From Flavobacteriales bacterium (GTDB lineage Bacteria; Bacteroidota; Bacteroidia; Flavobacteriales_D; Sanyastnellaceae): a stretch of 17,493 nucleotides of DNA. The stretch's first letter is position 1; every line of letters starts with the position of its first letter. The notes under the pieces are model-generated. The model was not told where the DNA came from. It made no database searches and saw only the letters and a program-made list of their open reading frames with translations. The position numbers and the translations under genes were made by a program. Of the stretch, positions 7,155 to 14,759 are shown one piece after another. The stretch is from positions 1 to 17,493 of the forward strand of contig WTJL01000134.1 of assembly GCA_011524845.1 (NCBI GenBank). The letters are read 5' to 3'.

Positions 7155-10100
7155 ATGCGGCCGGCAGACCTCCTTCAATTCTACATGCGGGACCCCCGAA
7201 ACGGGGCGTTGCGCGGTGCCCTTTCGACACCCGGGGCAAAGGTGGAAATGCACGGCGCTGTGGGGTCTGCCGTGCCCTTGAGCGTGGCGGGATTCCTCAG
7301 CCATGAGGAGGAACGGGACAACCCGCGGCACCACGTGTTTGTGCTTGACGACAAGGAGCAGGCCGCCTACTTCATGAACGACCTGCAGTCGGTGTTGGAA
7401 GATTCCCGACCCGTGCTCTTTTACCCGAGGTCCGCCCGTGTCCCTTACACCGAGGAGGAGACCGTGGAAAACGCCAACGTGGCGATGCGCGCCGAGGTGT
7501 TGAACGAAATCAATGGAGGACGCGACGGGTTGTGCATCGTCACGTTTCCCGAAGCCTTGGCCGAGCAGGTCATCACCCGCAAAGAACTCAGCGACCAAAC
7601 CTTCACCATCTCCATCGGGGAATCCTACACCATGGATTTTCTCGACGAGGTGCTGCTGGCGTACGAATTTGAGAAGGTGGACTTCGTTTACGAGCCCGGC
7701 CAGTACAGCATGCGTGGCGGCATCGTCGACATCTTTTCCTTCAGCTTCGACCACCCTTACCGTCTGGAGTTTTTTGGCGACGAGGTCGAGTCCATTCGGA
7801 AGTTTGACCCCACCTCCCAGTTGAGCGTGGCCAAAATGACGCGCGCCACCGTCGTGCCCAACGTCGGAAACGCGCGGCTTCACGAGGCCCACGAACCGTT
7901 CTTCAGTTTCCTTCCGCCCAATTCCGTCCTGTGGATGGCCGACGCCAAGCGCTGCGAGGCCGGCCTCGACAAAGCCATGGAACGGGCGCGCTCCCACTAC
8001 GACCGGCTGAGTGGGGAAGTGCAACGCACCCCTCCAGACGAACTGTTCCTCGCAGGCGACGGTCTGGAAGGATTGCTCGACCCCTTCACTGTGGTGGAAT
8101 TTGGCGGGGGCACGACGTGGGCCAACCGCATGATCCTGAAGTACGGGATGGCCGCCCAGCCTGCCTTCAACAAGCAGTTTGACCTGATCGCGTCCAACCT
8201 GAGGTCCAACCACAAAAACGGGTACGTCAACGTCGTGGTGAGCGGACAAGCCACCCAGTTGGAACGCCTGCACGACGTCTTCCACGACCGCCTGGAAGAA
8301 GGCGAAGAGCCTGTGCCGTACAAGCCCATTCCGATGGAGCTGAGCGAAGGGTTCGTGGACAAGGAGCTCAAGATTTTGGTCTACACCGACCACCAGCTGT
8401 TTGAGCGCTACCACCGCTTCCGACTGAAGGAAGGCTTCCGGAAGAACAAAGAGGCCTTGACCATCAAGGAGCTCATGGCGTTGGAGGTGGGCGACTTCGT
8501 GGTGCACATCGACCACGGCATCGGTGAATTCAGCGGACTTCACAAGATTGAGGTCAACGGGAAAATGCAAGAGGCCATCCGCCTCACCTACCGCGGCGGC
8601 GACGTGCTCTACGTGAGCATTCACAGCTTGCACCGCATCTCCAAGTACAGCAGCAAGGAAGGCACCCAGCCCAAAATCAACAAGCTCGGGACCAACACCT
8701 GGGCCAAGACCAAGCAGAAGACGAAGGGCCGGGTCAAGCAAATCGCCTACGACCTGCTTCAGCTCTACGCCAAGCGGAAGTCGGCCCCGGGACACGCCTA
8801 CCCCGAAGACGGCTACCTGCAGCACGCCCTCGAGGCGAGCTTCATGTACGAGGACACCCCCGACCAAAACGCCGCCACCCTTGCCGTGCGCGACGACATG
8901 CTCAAGTCCACACCCATGGACCGCTTGGTGTGCGGCGATGTGGGATTTGGCAAGACGGAAATCGCGATTCGGGCGGCCTTCCGCGCGGCCTGCGACGGCA
9001 AACAGGTGGCCGTGCTCGTGCCCACCACAATCTTGTCGATGCAGCACTTCAAGAGCTTCAGCCGACGGCTGCGCGACTTCCCGGTCACGGTGGAGTACAT
9101 CAACCGCTTCAAGACCGGCAAGGCCTTGACCGAGACCCTGAAGCGTGTGGAGGCGGGCGAGGTGGACATCCTTGTGGGCACGCACGCCCTGGTCGGCAAG
9201 CGCGTGAAATTCAAGGACTTGGGCCTGTTGGTGATCGACGAGGAACAGAAGTTTGGGGTGGGCGTCAAGGACAAACTGAAGACCCTCAAGGCCAACGTGG
9301 ACACCCTCACCCTCACGGCCACCCCCATTCCTCGGACGCTGCAATTTTCCCTCATGGGCGCGCGCGACCTGAGCATCATCCGCACGCCGCCGCCCAACCG
9401 TCACCCCGTCGACACCGTCATCTCCGGCTTCAACGAGGAAGTCATCCGCGATGCGATCGCCTACGAGCTCAGCCGAGGAGGCCAGGCGTACTTCGTCCAC
9501 AACCGCGTGGGCAACATCCAAGAAGTCGCGGGCATGATCCAACGCTTGGTGCCCGACGCGCGCATTGGCATTGGCCATGGCCAAATGGAGGGCAAAGACC
9601 TCGAGGACGTGATGGCCCGCTTCATCGACGGAGCGTTCGACGTGCTGGTGGCCACCACCATCATCGAAAGCGGGATCGACATCTCCAACGCCAACACGAT
9701 TTTGATCAACGAGGCGCACAAGTTTGGGCTCAGCGACCTGCACCAACTGCGGGGACGGGTCGGTCGCTCCAACCGCAAGGCCTTTTGCTACCTCATGGCG
9801 CCCCCTTTGAGCGCCCTCCCTGCAGAATCGCGCAAGCGCCTTCAAGCCCTCGAGCAATTCTCAGACCTCGGTTCTGGGATGCAAATCGCCATGCGCGACC
9901 TCGACATTCGCGGCGCGGGCGACCTCCTCGGCGCAGAACAGAGCGGGTTCATCAACGACCTCGGCTTCGACATGTACCAGCGCATCTTGGCCGAGGCCGT
10001 GAAGGAATTGAAGGAAGAGCAATTCAAGGACCTCATGGAAGCCGAGCAAGCCGAATCCGGCCAGTACGTCGAAGAGACGGTGCTGGAGACGGACTTGAGC

Positions 10101-10598
10101 TTGCTCATTCCCGACCACTACGTGAGCGACATTCCTGAGCGCATTTCCTTGTACCGCGAGCTCGACAACCTCAACATCGCCTCGGATCTCCAAGGGTTCA
10201 GAGACCGACTGGAAGACCGGTTTGGGCCCCTGCCGGATGAAACGGAAGAGCTCCTTGGCACCATTCGCCTGCGGTGGGTCGCCCAATGGCTTGGCATGGA
10301 AAAATTGGTGCTGAAAAGCGGCAAACTCATTGCGGCCTTTGTGTCGGACGAGGAAAGTGCCTACTTCCAAAGCGCCACGTTTGCTCGGGTGCTGGAGTAC
10401 CTCAAGCACCACGCGAAGGACGCAAGCATGTACCAGCGCAACGGCGGCTTGAGACTGAAAATCGAAAAGGTGGACACGGTGCTTCAGGCCTTGGCCATCT
10501 TCGAGGACATTGCCGGCATGACGGCGGATGAGGCGGCGGAGCTTACCAGCGCCAAATCAGAGCCACTCCCCCAGGCCGCGCCATCGGCAAAGAGCTGA
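7155..10598 (+). CDS. mfd: Transcription-repair coupling factor
   Basis: A 1147-residue Mfd, the ATP-driven DNA translocase that removes RNA polymerase stalled at lesions and recruits UvrA. The N-terminal UvrB-like module includes YEPGQYSMRGGIVDIFSFSF from about residue 179. The RNA polymerase-interaction domain (CarD/Tudor-like; EVGDFVVHIDHGIGEF, LTYRGGDVLYV) spans about 441-490. The RecG-like motor has Walker A CGDVGFGKTE (593-602), motif II DEEQ (695-698), TATPIPRTL, and motif VI QLRGRVGRSNRKAFCYL (about 862-878). A C-terminal Mfd domain follows. Length is normal for the phylum. The start MRPADLLQFY lies 11 bases after fbp, and the earlier open frame merely shadows fbp. The last 56 bases overlap the 3' end of a minus-strand gene. 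Confidence 0.97.
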   Translation: MRPADLLQFYMRDPRNGALRGALSTPGAKVEMHGAVGSAVPLSVAGFLSHEEERDNPRHHVFVLDDKEQAAYFMNDLQSVLEDSRPVLFYPRSARVPYTEEETVENANVAMRAEVLNEINGGRDGLCIVTFPEALAEQVITRKELSDQTFTISIGESYTMDFLDEVLLAYEFEKVDFVYEPGQYSMRGGIVDIFSFSFDHPYRLEFFGDEVESIRKFDPTSQLSVAKMTRATVVPNVGNARLHEAHEPFFSFLPPNSVLWMADAKRCEAGLDKAMERARSHYDRLSGEVQRTPPDELFLAGDGLEGLLDPFTVVEFGGGTTWANRMILKYGMAAQPAFNKQFDLIASNLRSNHKNGYVNVVVSGQATQLERLHDVFHDRLEEGEEPVPYKPIPMELSEGFVDKELKILVYTDHQLFERYHRFRLKEGFRKNKEALTIKELMALEVGDFVVHIDHGIGEFSGLHKIEVNGKMQEAIRLTYRGGDVLYVSIHSLHRISKYSSKEGTQPKINKLGTNTWAKTKQKTKGRVKQIAYDLLQLYAKRKSAPGHAYPEDGYLQHALEASFMYEDTPDQNAATLAVRDDMLKSTPMDRLVCGDVGFGKTEIAIRAAFRAACDGKQVAVLVPTTILSMQHFKSFSRRLRDFPVTVEYINRFKTGKALTETLKRVEAGEVDILVGTHALVGKRVKFKDLGLLVIDEEQKFGVGVKDKLKTLKANVDTLTLTATPIPRTLQFSLMGARDLSIIRTPPPNRHPVDTVISGFNEEVIRDAIAYELSRGGQAYFVHNRVGNIQEVAGMIQRLVPDARIGIGHGQMEGKDLEDVMARFIDGAFDVLVATTIIESGIDISNANTILINEAHKFGLSDLHQLRGRVGRSNRKAFCYLMAPPLSALPAESRKRLQALEQFSDLGSGMQIAMRDLDIRGAGDLLGAEQSGFINDLGFDMYQRILAEAVKELKEEQFKDLMEAEQAESGQYVEETVLETDLSLLIPDHYVSDIPERISLYRELDNLNIASDLQGFRDRLEDRFGPLPDETEELLGTIRLRWVAQWLGMEKLVLKSGKLIAAFVSDEESAYFQSATFARVLEYLKHHAKDASMYQRNGGLRLKIEKVDTVLQALAIFEDIAGMTADEAAELTSAKSEPLPQAAPSAKS

Positions 10599-11151
10599 CC
10601 TCTTCTCCCACCAAACGGGAAGACAAGCGCTCTCGAACGGCGCCCATGCCCACATGGGCACGCACAGCCAAATGTGTTCCGACAGACCACTGAGCCCCTG
10701 CCAACAACCGCGCCTCTTCGCGCGACTGCAAGGCCACACCGGACGTCGTTCCTGAGAGCAATTGGGTGTCTTCTGTGCTTCGTTGAATGCGGTAGCTTTC
10801 TCTGGACACGTCCACTCCGAGGAACCACAAGGCCCCGAGCTTGGGGTCCTGCTGCGGGAAGACCAAGGTGCCCAAAGACACCACAGAACCTGAGAGGACG
10901 TCGCCTTTGAGTCCCTTCCAAGAAGGCGTCACTCCTTGGGGTGCACCGACGTAGGTCCCCGCGGCCACTTGCCACAACCACTCTGACGATTGGGCGTGTT
11001 CCAACTGAACCACCGCATGCCCTCCGAGGGCACGTGAGGCGTCTACGCCCACACCCCAACCCTGAGAAACAGGGCTTTGGGCGAACGCGGTCGACCCTCC
11101 CAAAAGGAAGAGACCGGCGACCCAGAAGCGGAGATGTGCGATGGCTCTCAT
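10543..11151 (-). CDS. Probable small outer-membrane beta-barrel protein
   Basis: A 202-residue protein with a clear signal peptide (MRAIAHLRFWVAGLFLLGG, cleavage near AFAQ at residues 22-25). It then has alternating amphipathic strands (for example AVVQLEHAQ, WLWQVAAGTYVG, LGALWFLGVDVSRESYRI, HLAVRAHVGMGAV) separated by short turns. It ends GGVALIWRW. A C-terminal aromatic residue on the last strand is the usual barrel-assembly signal, and about eight strands would fit the length. No specific family is recognised. The 3' end overlaps the mfd 3' end by 56 bases in antisense. The coding signature up to the terminal W argues that the overlap is genuine. A TTG-N20-TACATTAG promoter-like arrangement precedes the start. 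Confidence 0.74.
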   Translation of the reverse strand: MRAIAHLRFWVAGLFLLGGSTAFAQSPVSQGWGVGVDASRALGGHAVVQLEHAQSSEWLWQVAAGTYVGAPQGVTPSWKGLKGDVLSGSVVSLGTLVFPQQDPKLGALWFLGVDVSRESYRIQRSTEDTQLLSGTTSGVALQSREEARLLAGAQWSVGTHLAVRAHVGMGAVRERLSSRLVGEEVSSLPMARPGGVALIWRW

Positions 11152-11157
11152 GTTAAG

Positions 11158-11188
11158 CTAATGTAAACAAAATGTTACGCGAACGCAA
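11158..11188 (-). promoter_or_regulatory. Candidate promoter of the outer-membrane protein gene
   Basis: On the minus strand, TTG (11188-11186), a 20-base spacer and TACATTAG (11165-11158) fit the Bacteroidota TTG-N17-23-TAnnTTTG pattern with one mismatch. The box ends 6 bases before the ATG at 11151. The region 11152-11242 is conspicuously AT-rich for this window. It contains the inverted repeat AACA-AAA-TGTT (11166-11176) within the spacer, a possible operator. Confidence 0.42.
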
Positions 11189-11242
11189 CAATGGGCGTTT
11201 ACGATGTTCACATTCAAAAGGTTACAACCTTCACTTTGACGC

Positions 11243-11270
11243 AACACAAAGCCCCGCCAACGGGCAGGGC
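11243..11270 (-). terminator. Intrinsic terminator downstream of the kelch gene
   Basis: Read on the minus strand, GCCCTGCC, loop CGTT and GGCGGGGC form an 8-bp stem with one G-T wobble (11270-11251), followed by TTTGTGTT (11250-11243). It starts 30 bases after the kelch-gene stop codon. The interrupted T-tract makes it moderately strong. Read on the plus strand the wobble becomes an A-C mismatch and there is no T-tract, so it acts in one direction. Confidence 0.7.
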
Positions 11271-11300
11271 TCCAATGTTTTGCGGGGATTTGGCGCGGGG

Positions 11301-12731
11301 TCAGAGCACTGCGATGCGCACAGGCGGAAGGCTGGCCACCTTCAGCACGTAGCCCCCACGGGGCAACCCTGACACCTCCAGCGTGCTTCCACGGCCTTGT
11401 CGAACCACCTTCCCCGAGGCGGAGTGAAGCGTCCATCCCTGCTCGTGCTGTTGGCCTGAGGACCAGATGACCGAACGGCCCACGGCTGGGTTGGGGTACA
11501 CCCCCACCTCGCGCGGCGCGGCACCCGGTTCGTCGATGGAACTCGTTTCCGGACAAACGGTGAAGCACGTCCCTTCCATGGCGGCGTCGCCGCCACACAC
11601 CGTGTAGCATCCCACGATCCACGTCCCCGTCTCGCATCCCGCGGCGCGGTGGCGGTTCTGGGTGGTGACTGGGGGAGACCACGGTTGGGTGTCCGTGCCG
11701 AGCAGCCATTCTGACGAGCCGTAGGTCGTTTCGACGCCGATGCCGGTTTGGTCTGCCCCTCCCATCACAAACAACTCCGGCGCCGCATGGTCCAAATGCG
11801 TCGACAGGTGGTAGCTGTGCGGCGAGGCCATGTCAAACGGCGTCCACGTCAGGTCTTCCAGGTTCAGCATCGCTCCGGAGGCCACCCCTTCAAACAAGTT
11901 CAAGTCGGCATTGAAGACGCGCCCTCCCGTCACCATGACCACGTCCGGAAGCTGAGTCGACAATTCCACCAGGGTGGCGGCGTGGTTGTCGACGGGCACA
12001 GGCAGCGGGTCGATTTCTGTCCAAGTGTTCGCATTGGCGTCGTACACCTCACAGGACGCGAGTTGGAATCCTTCGGCGGCATTGAATCCGCCTGTCACGA
12101 GGAAGAGACCTCCCCCAAGTCGCGTCAACGTATGGGAGGCACGGCCCACGTTCATCGGCGCCACCTCGGTGACTTCCAGAGTCTCCATGTTGAACACCTC
12201 GCACGACGTCGTCTCTCCTTGGCCATCAAATCCGCCGGTGATCAACACCTCGAAGCTGTTGAGCAGGACGGTGCGGTGGTTGGTTCGTGGGGACAGCATG
12301 TCAGGCCCAGGCTGCCAGCTTTCTTCTTCCGCCACAAACACTTCCGTGGACGCCAAGGTGTAGTTGCCATCGAATCCACCAAACACCCACACCGCGGGGC
12401 TGTCAAAGGAATTGGACCACGACGCCTCCGCCTGGAAGTCCATCCGCGCTTGGCCCATGGGTTGGGTTTCTTGCCAGTAGTATGGACCGTCTCCATCGAA
12501 CCCCTCGTAGCCAATTTCGGCACTTGCCGTCACGGCCGTTCCATCAAAGCCTCCCATCGCCAGCTCGGCGGGCTCGAAGTCCCCGTAGGACAGCGCTACG
12601 AATGGCACCATCTGGAACGACTCGCGGTACTCGACCATTGTGCTTGATTGGCCGATGTTGAAGGCTGACGTTTGGGCATTGACGGACAGGGACAAGACCC
12701 CCAGCAAGGAAGCGACAATTGGGCATTTCAT
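11301..12731 (-). CDS. Secreted kelch-repeat protein with T9SS sorting domain
   Basis: A 476-residue protein with a signal peptide (MKCPIVASLLGVLSLSVNAQ). It then has kelch-type blades marked by Gly-Gly: MGGFDG (59-64), FGGFDG (118-123), TGGFDG (166-171), TGGFNA (214-219), TGG (268-270) and MGG (323-325). The spacing of 48-55 residues suggests a five- or six-bladed beta-propeller. A Cys-rich stretch (five Cys, 366-393) leads into a type A T9SS C-terminal domain with VYPNPAVGRSVIW (411-423) and GLPRGGYVLKV (455-465). It is therefore probably exported across the outer membrane and either released or surface-anchored. An in-frame ATG 27 bases upstream (12758) would bury the signal peptide. The ligand is unknown. 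It diverges from truB with only 46 bases between the start codons. Confidence 0.88.
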   Translation of the reverse strand: MKCPIVASLLGVLSLSVNAQTSAFNIGQSSTMVEYRESFQMVPFVALSYGDFEPAELAMGGFDGTAVTASAEIGYEGFDGDGPYYWQETQPMGQARMDFQAEASWSNSFDSPAVWVFGGFDGNYTLASTEVFVAEEESWQPGPDMLSPRTNHRTVLLNSFEVLITGGFDGQGETTSCEVFNMETLEVTEVAPMNVGRASHTLTRLGGGLFLVTGGFNAAEGFQLASCEVYDANANTWTEIDPLPVPVDNHAATLVELSTQLPDVVMVTGGRVFNADLNLFEGVASGAMLNLEDLTWTPFDMASPHSYHLSTHLDHAAPELFVMGGADQTGIGVETTYGSSEWLLGTDTQPWSPPVTTQNRHRAAGCETGTWIVGCYTVCGGDAAMEGTCFTVCPETSSIDEPGAAPREVGVYPNPAVGRSVIWSSGQQHEQGWTLHSASGKVVRQGRGSTLEVSGLPRGGYVLKVASLPPVRIAVL

Positions 12732-12735
12732 GCCT

Positions 12736-12743
12736 CCAATGTA
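12736..12743 (-). promoter_or_regulatory. Weak candidate -7 box for the kelch gene
   Basis: On the minus strand, TACATTGG matches TAnnTTTG except at one base and ends 4 bases before the kelch ATG. No -33 TTG is present. It is listed because the same close spacing recurs before several other genes here. Confidence 0.25.
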
Positions 12744-12762
12744 CCCCATGTCGGACACTTCC

Positions 12763-12770
12763 TACCTTCG
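12763..12770 (+). promoter_or_regulatory. Weak candidate -7 box for truB
   Basis: TACCTTCG differs from TAnnTTTG at one position and shares the TTCG ending with the better-supported queA box. It ends 7 bases before the preferred truB ATG at 12778 and thereby favours that start over the ATG at 12748. No -33 element is recognised. Confidence 0.28.
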
Positions 12771-12777
12771 CGTCACC

Positions 12778-13551
12778 ATGTCCACAACGACCCCGCACGT
12801 CCTTCCATTTGAACAGCCTGACGCCTTCTTGGAAGGCCAAGTCATGGTGATCGACAAGCCACTTACATGGACGTCGTTTGACGTGGTGAACAAGGTGCGG
12901 TATGCCTTGCGCGGCTTCACCGGTGTCAAGAAAATCAAGGTGGGGCACGCCGGCACCCTCGACCCGCTCGCCACAGGGGTGCTCGTGGTCTGTTGCGGCC
13001 GTGCGACCAAGACCATCGACACGCTCCAAGCCCAAGCCAAGGTCTACACCGCGACCATCCGTCTTGGCGCCCACACCCCGTCGTTGGATGCTGAAACGGA
13101 GGTCGACCGCTGGGCCGAAGATCCGGAGCGGGTCACGGGGCTGACCCTCGACGACGTCAAGGCAGGAACCGCCACCCTCACCGGGACGCTGGAACAGCGA
13201 CCGCCCATCTTCAGTGCCAAGAAAGTCGGGGGCGTCAAAGCCTACGACGCCGCTCGAAAAGGCGCCGACATCCAACTCCGCACCTCCACCGTCACGGTGA
13301 CTGCGTTTGAGGTGGAGGGCATGCGTCCGGAGGAAGCCGATGGGCACCCTGTGCTGGACGTGGACGTGACCATTCACTGCAGCAAAGGCACGTACATCCG
13401 CTCGCTGGCCCGCGACCTGGGGGACCACTTGGGCGTGGGCGGAACCCTGACAGCGTTGCGCAGGGTCTCGAGTGGCGACTTTCACGTGGACCACGCGTGG
13501 CGCGTGGAGGACCTCGTGGCCCAATTGAACCGCGACAACGCAAACGCCTGA
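12778..13551 (+). CDS. truB: tRNA pseudouridine(55) synthase
   Basis: A 257-residue TruB that isomerises U55 to pseudouridine in the T-loop of elongator tRNAs. Key motifs are VIDKPLTWTSFDVVNKVR (residues 24-41) and the catalytic KVGHAGTLDPLATGVL, with the nucleophilic Asp at 62. Further on are EQRPPIFSAKKVGGVKAYDAAR and CSKGTYIRSLARDLGDHLG. The C-terminal part is short, as is common in Bacteroidota, and I see no PUA domain. Two in-frame ATGs lie upstream. The one at 12748 leaves only 16 bases to the divergent kelch start and adds non-conserved residues, so 12778 is preferred. It is followed by an independent queA promoter rather than an obvious terminator. Confidence 0.95.
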   Translation: MSTTTPHVLPFEQPDAFLEGQVMVIDKPLTWTSFDVVNKVRYALRGFTGVKKIKVGHAGTLDPLATGVLVVCCGRATKTIDTLQAQAKVYTATIRLGAHTPSLDAETEVDRWAEDPERVTGLTLDDVKAGTATLTGTLEQRPPIFSAKKVGGVKAYDAARKGADIQLRTSTVTVTAFEVEGMRPEEADGHPVLDVDVTIHCSKGTYIRSLARDLGDHLGVGGTLTALRRVSSGDFHVDHAWRVEDLVAQLNRDNANA

Positions 13552-13579
13552 ATTGGCGGGACTTTCAGCCTTGCAAAAC

Positions 13580-13610
13580 TTGACTTCAAAGGTGTTTTTG
13601 GCTATTTTCG
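13580..13610 (+). promoter_or_regulatory. Predicted promoter of queA
   Basis: TTGACT (13580-13585) is followed after 17 bases by TATTTTCG (13603-13610). This reads both as a good sigma-70-like -35/-10 pair and as the Bacteroidota TTG-N20-TAnnTTTG pattern with one mismatch. It lies 28 bases after the truB stop codon in an AT-rich patch. A start of transcription near 13615-13620 would leave a leader of about 55-60 bases before the queA ATG. Confidence 0.6.
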
Positions 13611-13615
13611 CGCGC

Positions 13616-13639
13616 CTCTGAAAAACGCTCTTTTCAGGG
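13616..13639 (+). promoter_or_regulatory. Hairpin at the 5' end of the predicted queA leader
   Basis: CTCTGAAAA (13616-13624) and TTTTCAGGG (13631-13639) form a 9-bp stem with one G-T wobble around the loop ACGCTC. The inner seven pairs are perfect. No T-tract follows, so it is not a terminator. Its place at the predicted transcript start suggests a 5' stabilising stem-loop or an operator palindrome. I do not recognise it as a preQ1 or other known riboswitch. Confidence 0.5.
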
Positions 13640-13673
13640 ACCCTACAACCCTCACCTCACAACCCCTGCATCC

Positions 13674-14738
13674 ATGGCAATGCAACGCATGAAGCTCTCC
13701 CAATTCCGGTACGATGTGCCCGAGGAATTGGTGGCCCAGTACCCCCTCGACAACCGTGACGACAGCCGGTTGATGATCATCAACCGCGAGACGGGCACGT
13801 TCGAGCACCGCATGTTCAAGGAGGTCGTGGACATCTTTGACGAAGGCGACGTCTTCGTGGCCAACAACACCCGCGTGTTCCCCGCCAAGATGTACGGCAA
13901 CAAGGAAAAGACAGGCGCTGTGATCGAGGTGTTCTTGCTTCGCGAGTTGAACCGCGAGAGCTTGCTGTGGGACGTGTTGGTGGACCCCGCACGGAAGATC
14001 CGCATCGGCAACAAGCTCTACTTTGGCGAAAACGACGAGTTGGTGGCCGAGGTCATCGACAACACCACGTCGCGCGGACGCACCCTGCGTTTCTTGTTCA
14101 ACGGCACCCATGAGGAGTTCATGCAAACCGTGCACCAGTTGGGTCAAACCCCACTGCCTCGCTACATGACCCGCGACGCCGAGCCAGAAGACCGCGACCG
14201 CTTCCAAACCATTTACGCCTCTGAAGAAGGCGCCGTGGCCGTTCCGACCGCGGGCTTGCACTTCTCGAAGAACCTGTTGAAGCGCTTGGAGATCAAGGGC
14301 ATCGACATGGCGTTTTTGACCTTGCACATCGGCTTGGGAACCTTCCGCGAAGTCGAGGTGGAAGACCTCAGCAAGCACAAGGTGGACAGCGAAGAATTGA
14401 CCATCAACGAAGAGTGTGCGCGCATCGTCAACCGTGGCATCGAGAACAAGAAGCGCATTGTGGCCGTGGGCACCACGTCCTTGCGCGGGCTCGAAACGTC
14501 GGTGAGCACCACCCAGACCCTCAAGCCCTTCAAAGGCTGGACCAACAAGTTCATCTACCCCAAGTTTGACTTCCAGATCGCAGACGCCCTCATCACCAAC
14601 TTCCACACGCCCCAGAGCACGTTGTTGATGACCACCGCGGCGTTTGCCGGTCACGAATTGACCATGGAAGCCTACCAGGAGGCCATCAAAGAGAAGTACA
14701 GGTTCTTCGCGTACGGAGATGCCTTGATGGTGATTTAA
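13674..14738 (+). CDS. queA: S-adenosylmethionine:tRNA ribosyltransferase-isomerase
   Basis: A 354-residue QueA, which transfers and isomerises the ribosyl group of SAM onto preQ1 at tRNA position 34 to give epoxyqueuosine in queuosine synthesis. Typical features are [18 protein letters not shown] near the start and [28 protein letters not shown] lies at about 190-198, followed by [20 protein letters not shown] and the C-terminal [12 protein letters not shown]. Length is normal. The ATG at 13689 (giving [10 protein letters not shown]) is an equally plausible start and matches many homologues better. The first five residues (MAMQR) are not conserved. No other queuosine gene is in the window. 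Confidence 0.96.
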   Translation: MAMQRMKLSQFRYDVPEELVAQYPLDNRDDSRLMIINRETGTFEHRMFKEVVDIFDEGDVFVANNTRVFPAKMYGNKEKTGAVIEVFLLRELNRESLLWDVLVDPARKIRIGNKLYFGENDELVAEVIDNTTSRGRTLRFLFNGTHEEFMQTVHQLGQTPLPRYMTRDAEPEDRDRFQTIYASEEGAVAVPTAGLHFSKNLLKRLEIKGIDMAFLTLHIGLGTFREVEVEDLSKHKVDSEELTINEECARIVNRGIENKKRIVAVGTTSLRGLETSVSTTQTLKPFKGWTNKFIYPKFDFQIADALITNFHTPQSTLLMTTAAFAGHELTMEAYQEAIKEKYRFFAYGDALMVI

Positions 14739-14759
14739 CTTGACCCCAAACTCACACGC

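Noticed and set aside
7140..9857. 905-codon open frame antisense to mfd
   Set aside because: It is a mirror of mfd in GC-rich DNA, where strong third-position G/C bias keeps the opposite frame free of stops. The translation is low-complexity His/Val/Gly/Leu-rich and resembles no family, while mfd is unambiguous.
10599..10640. Possible terminator between mfd and the barrel gene
   Set aside because: A short CCC/GGG-cored hairpin can be drawn but needs a two-base bulge and has no T-tract on either strand.
12640..12777. Earlier truB starts (12640, 12748)
   Set aside because: The first runs through the kelch gene, and the second leaves 16 bases to the divergent start and adds non-conserved residues. 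12778 is preferred, though 12748 is not excluded.
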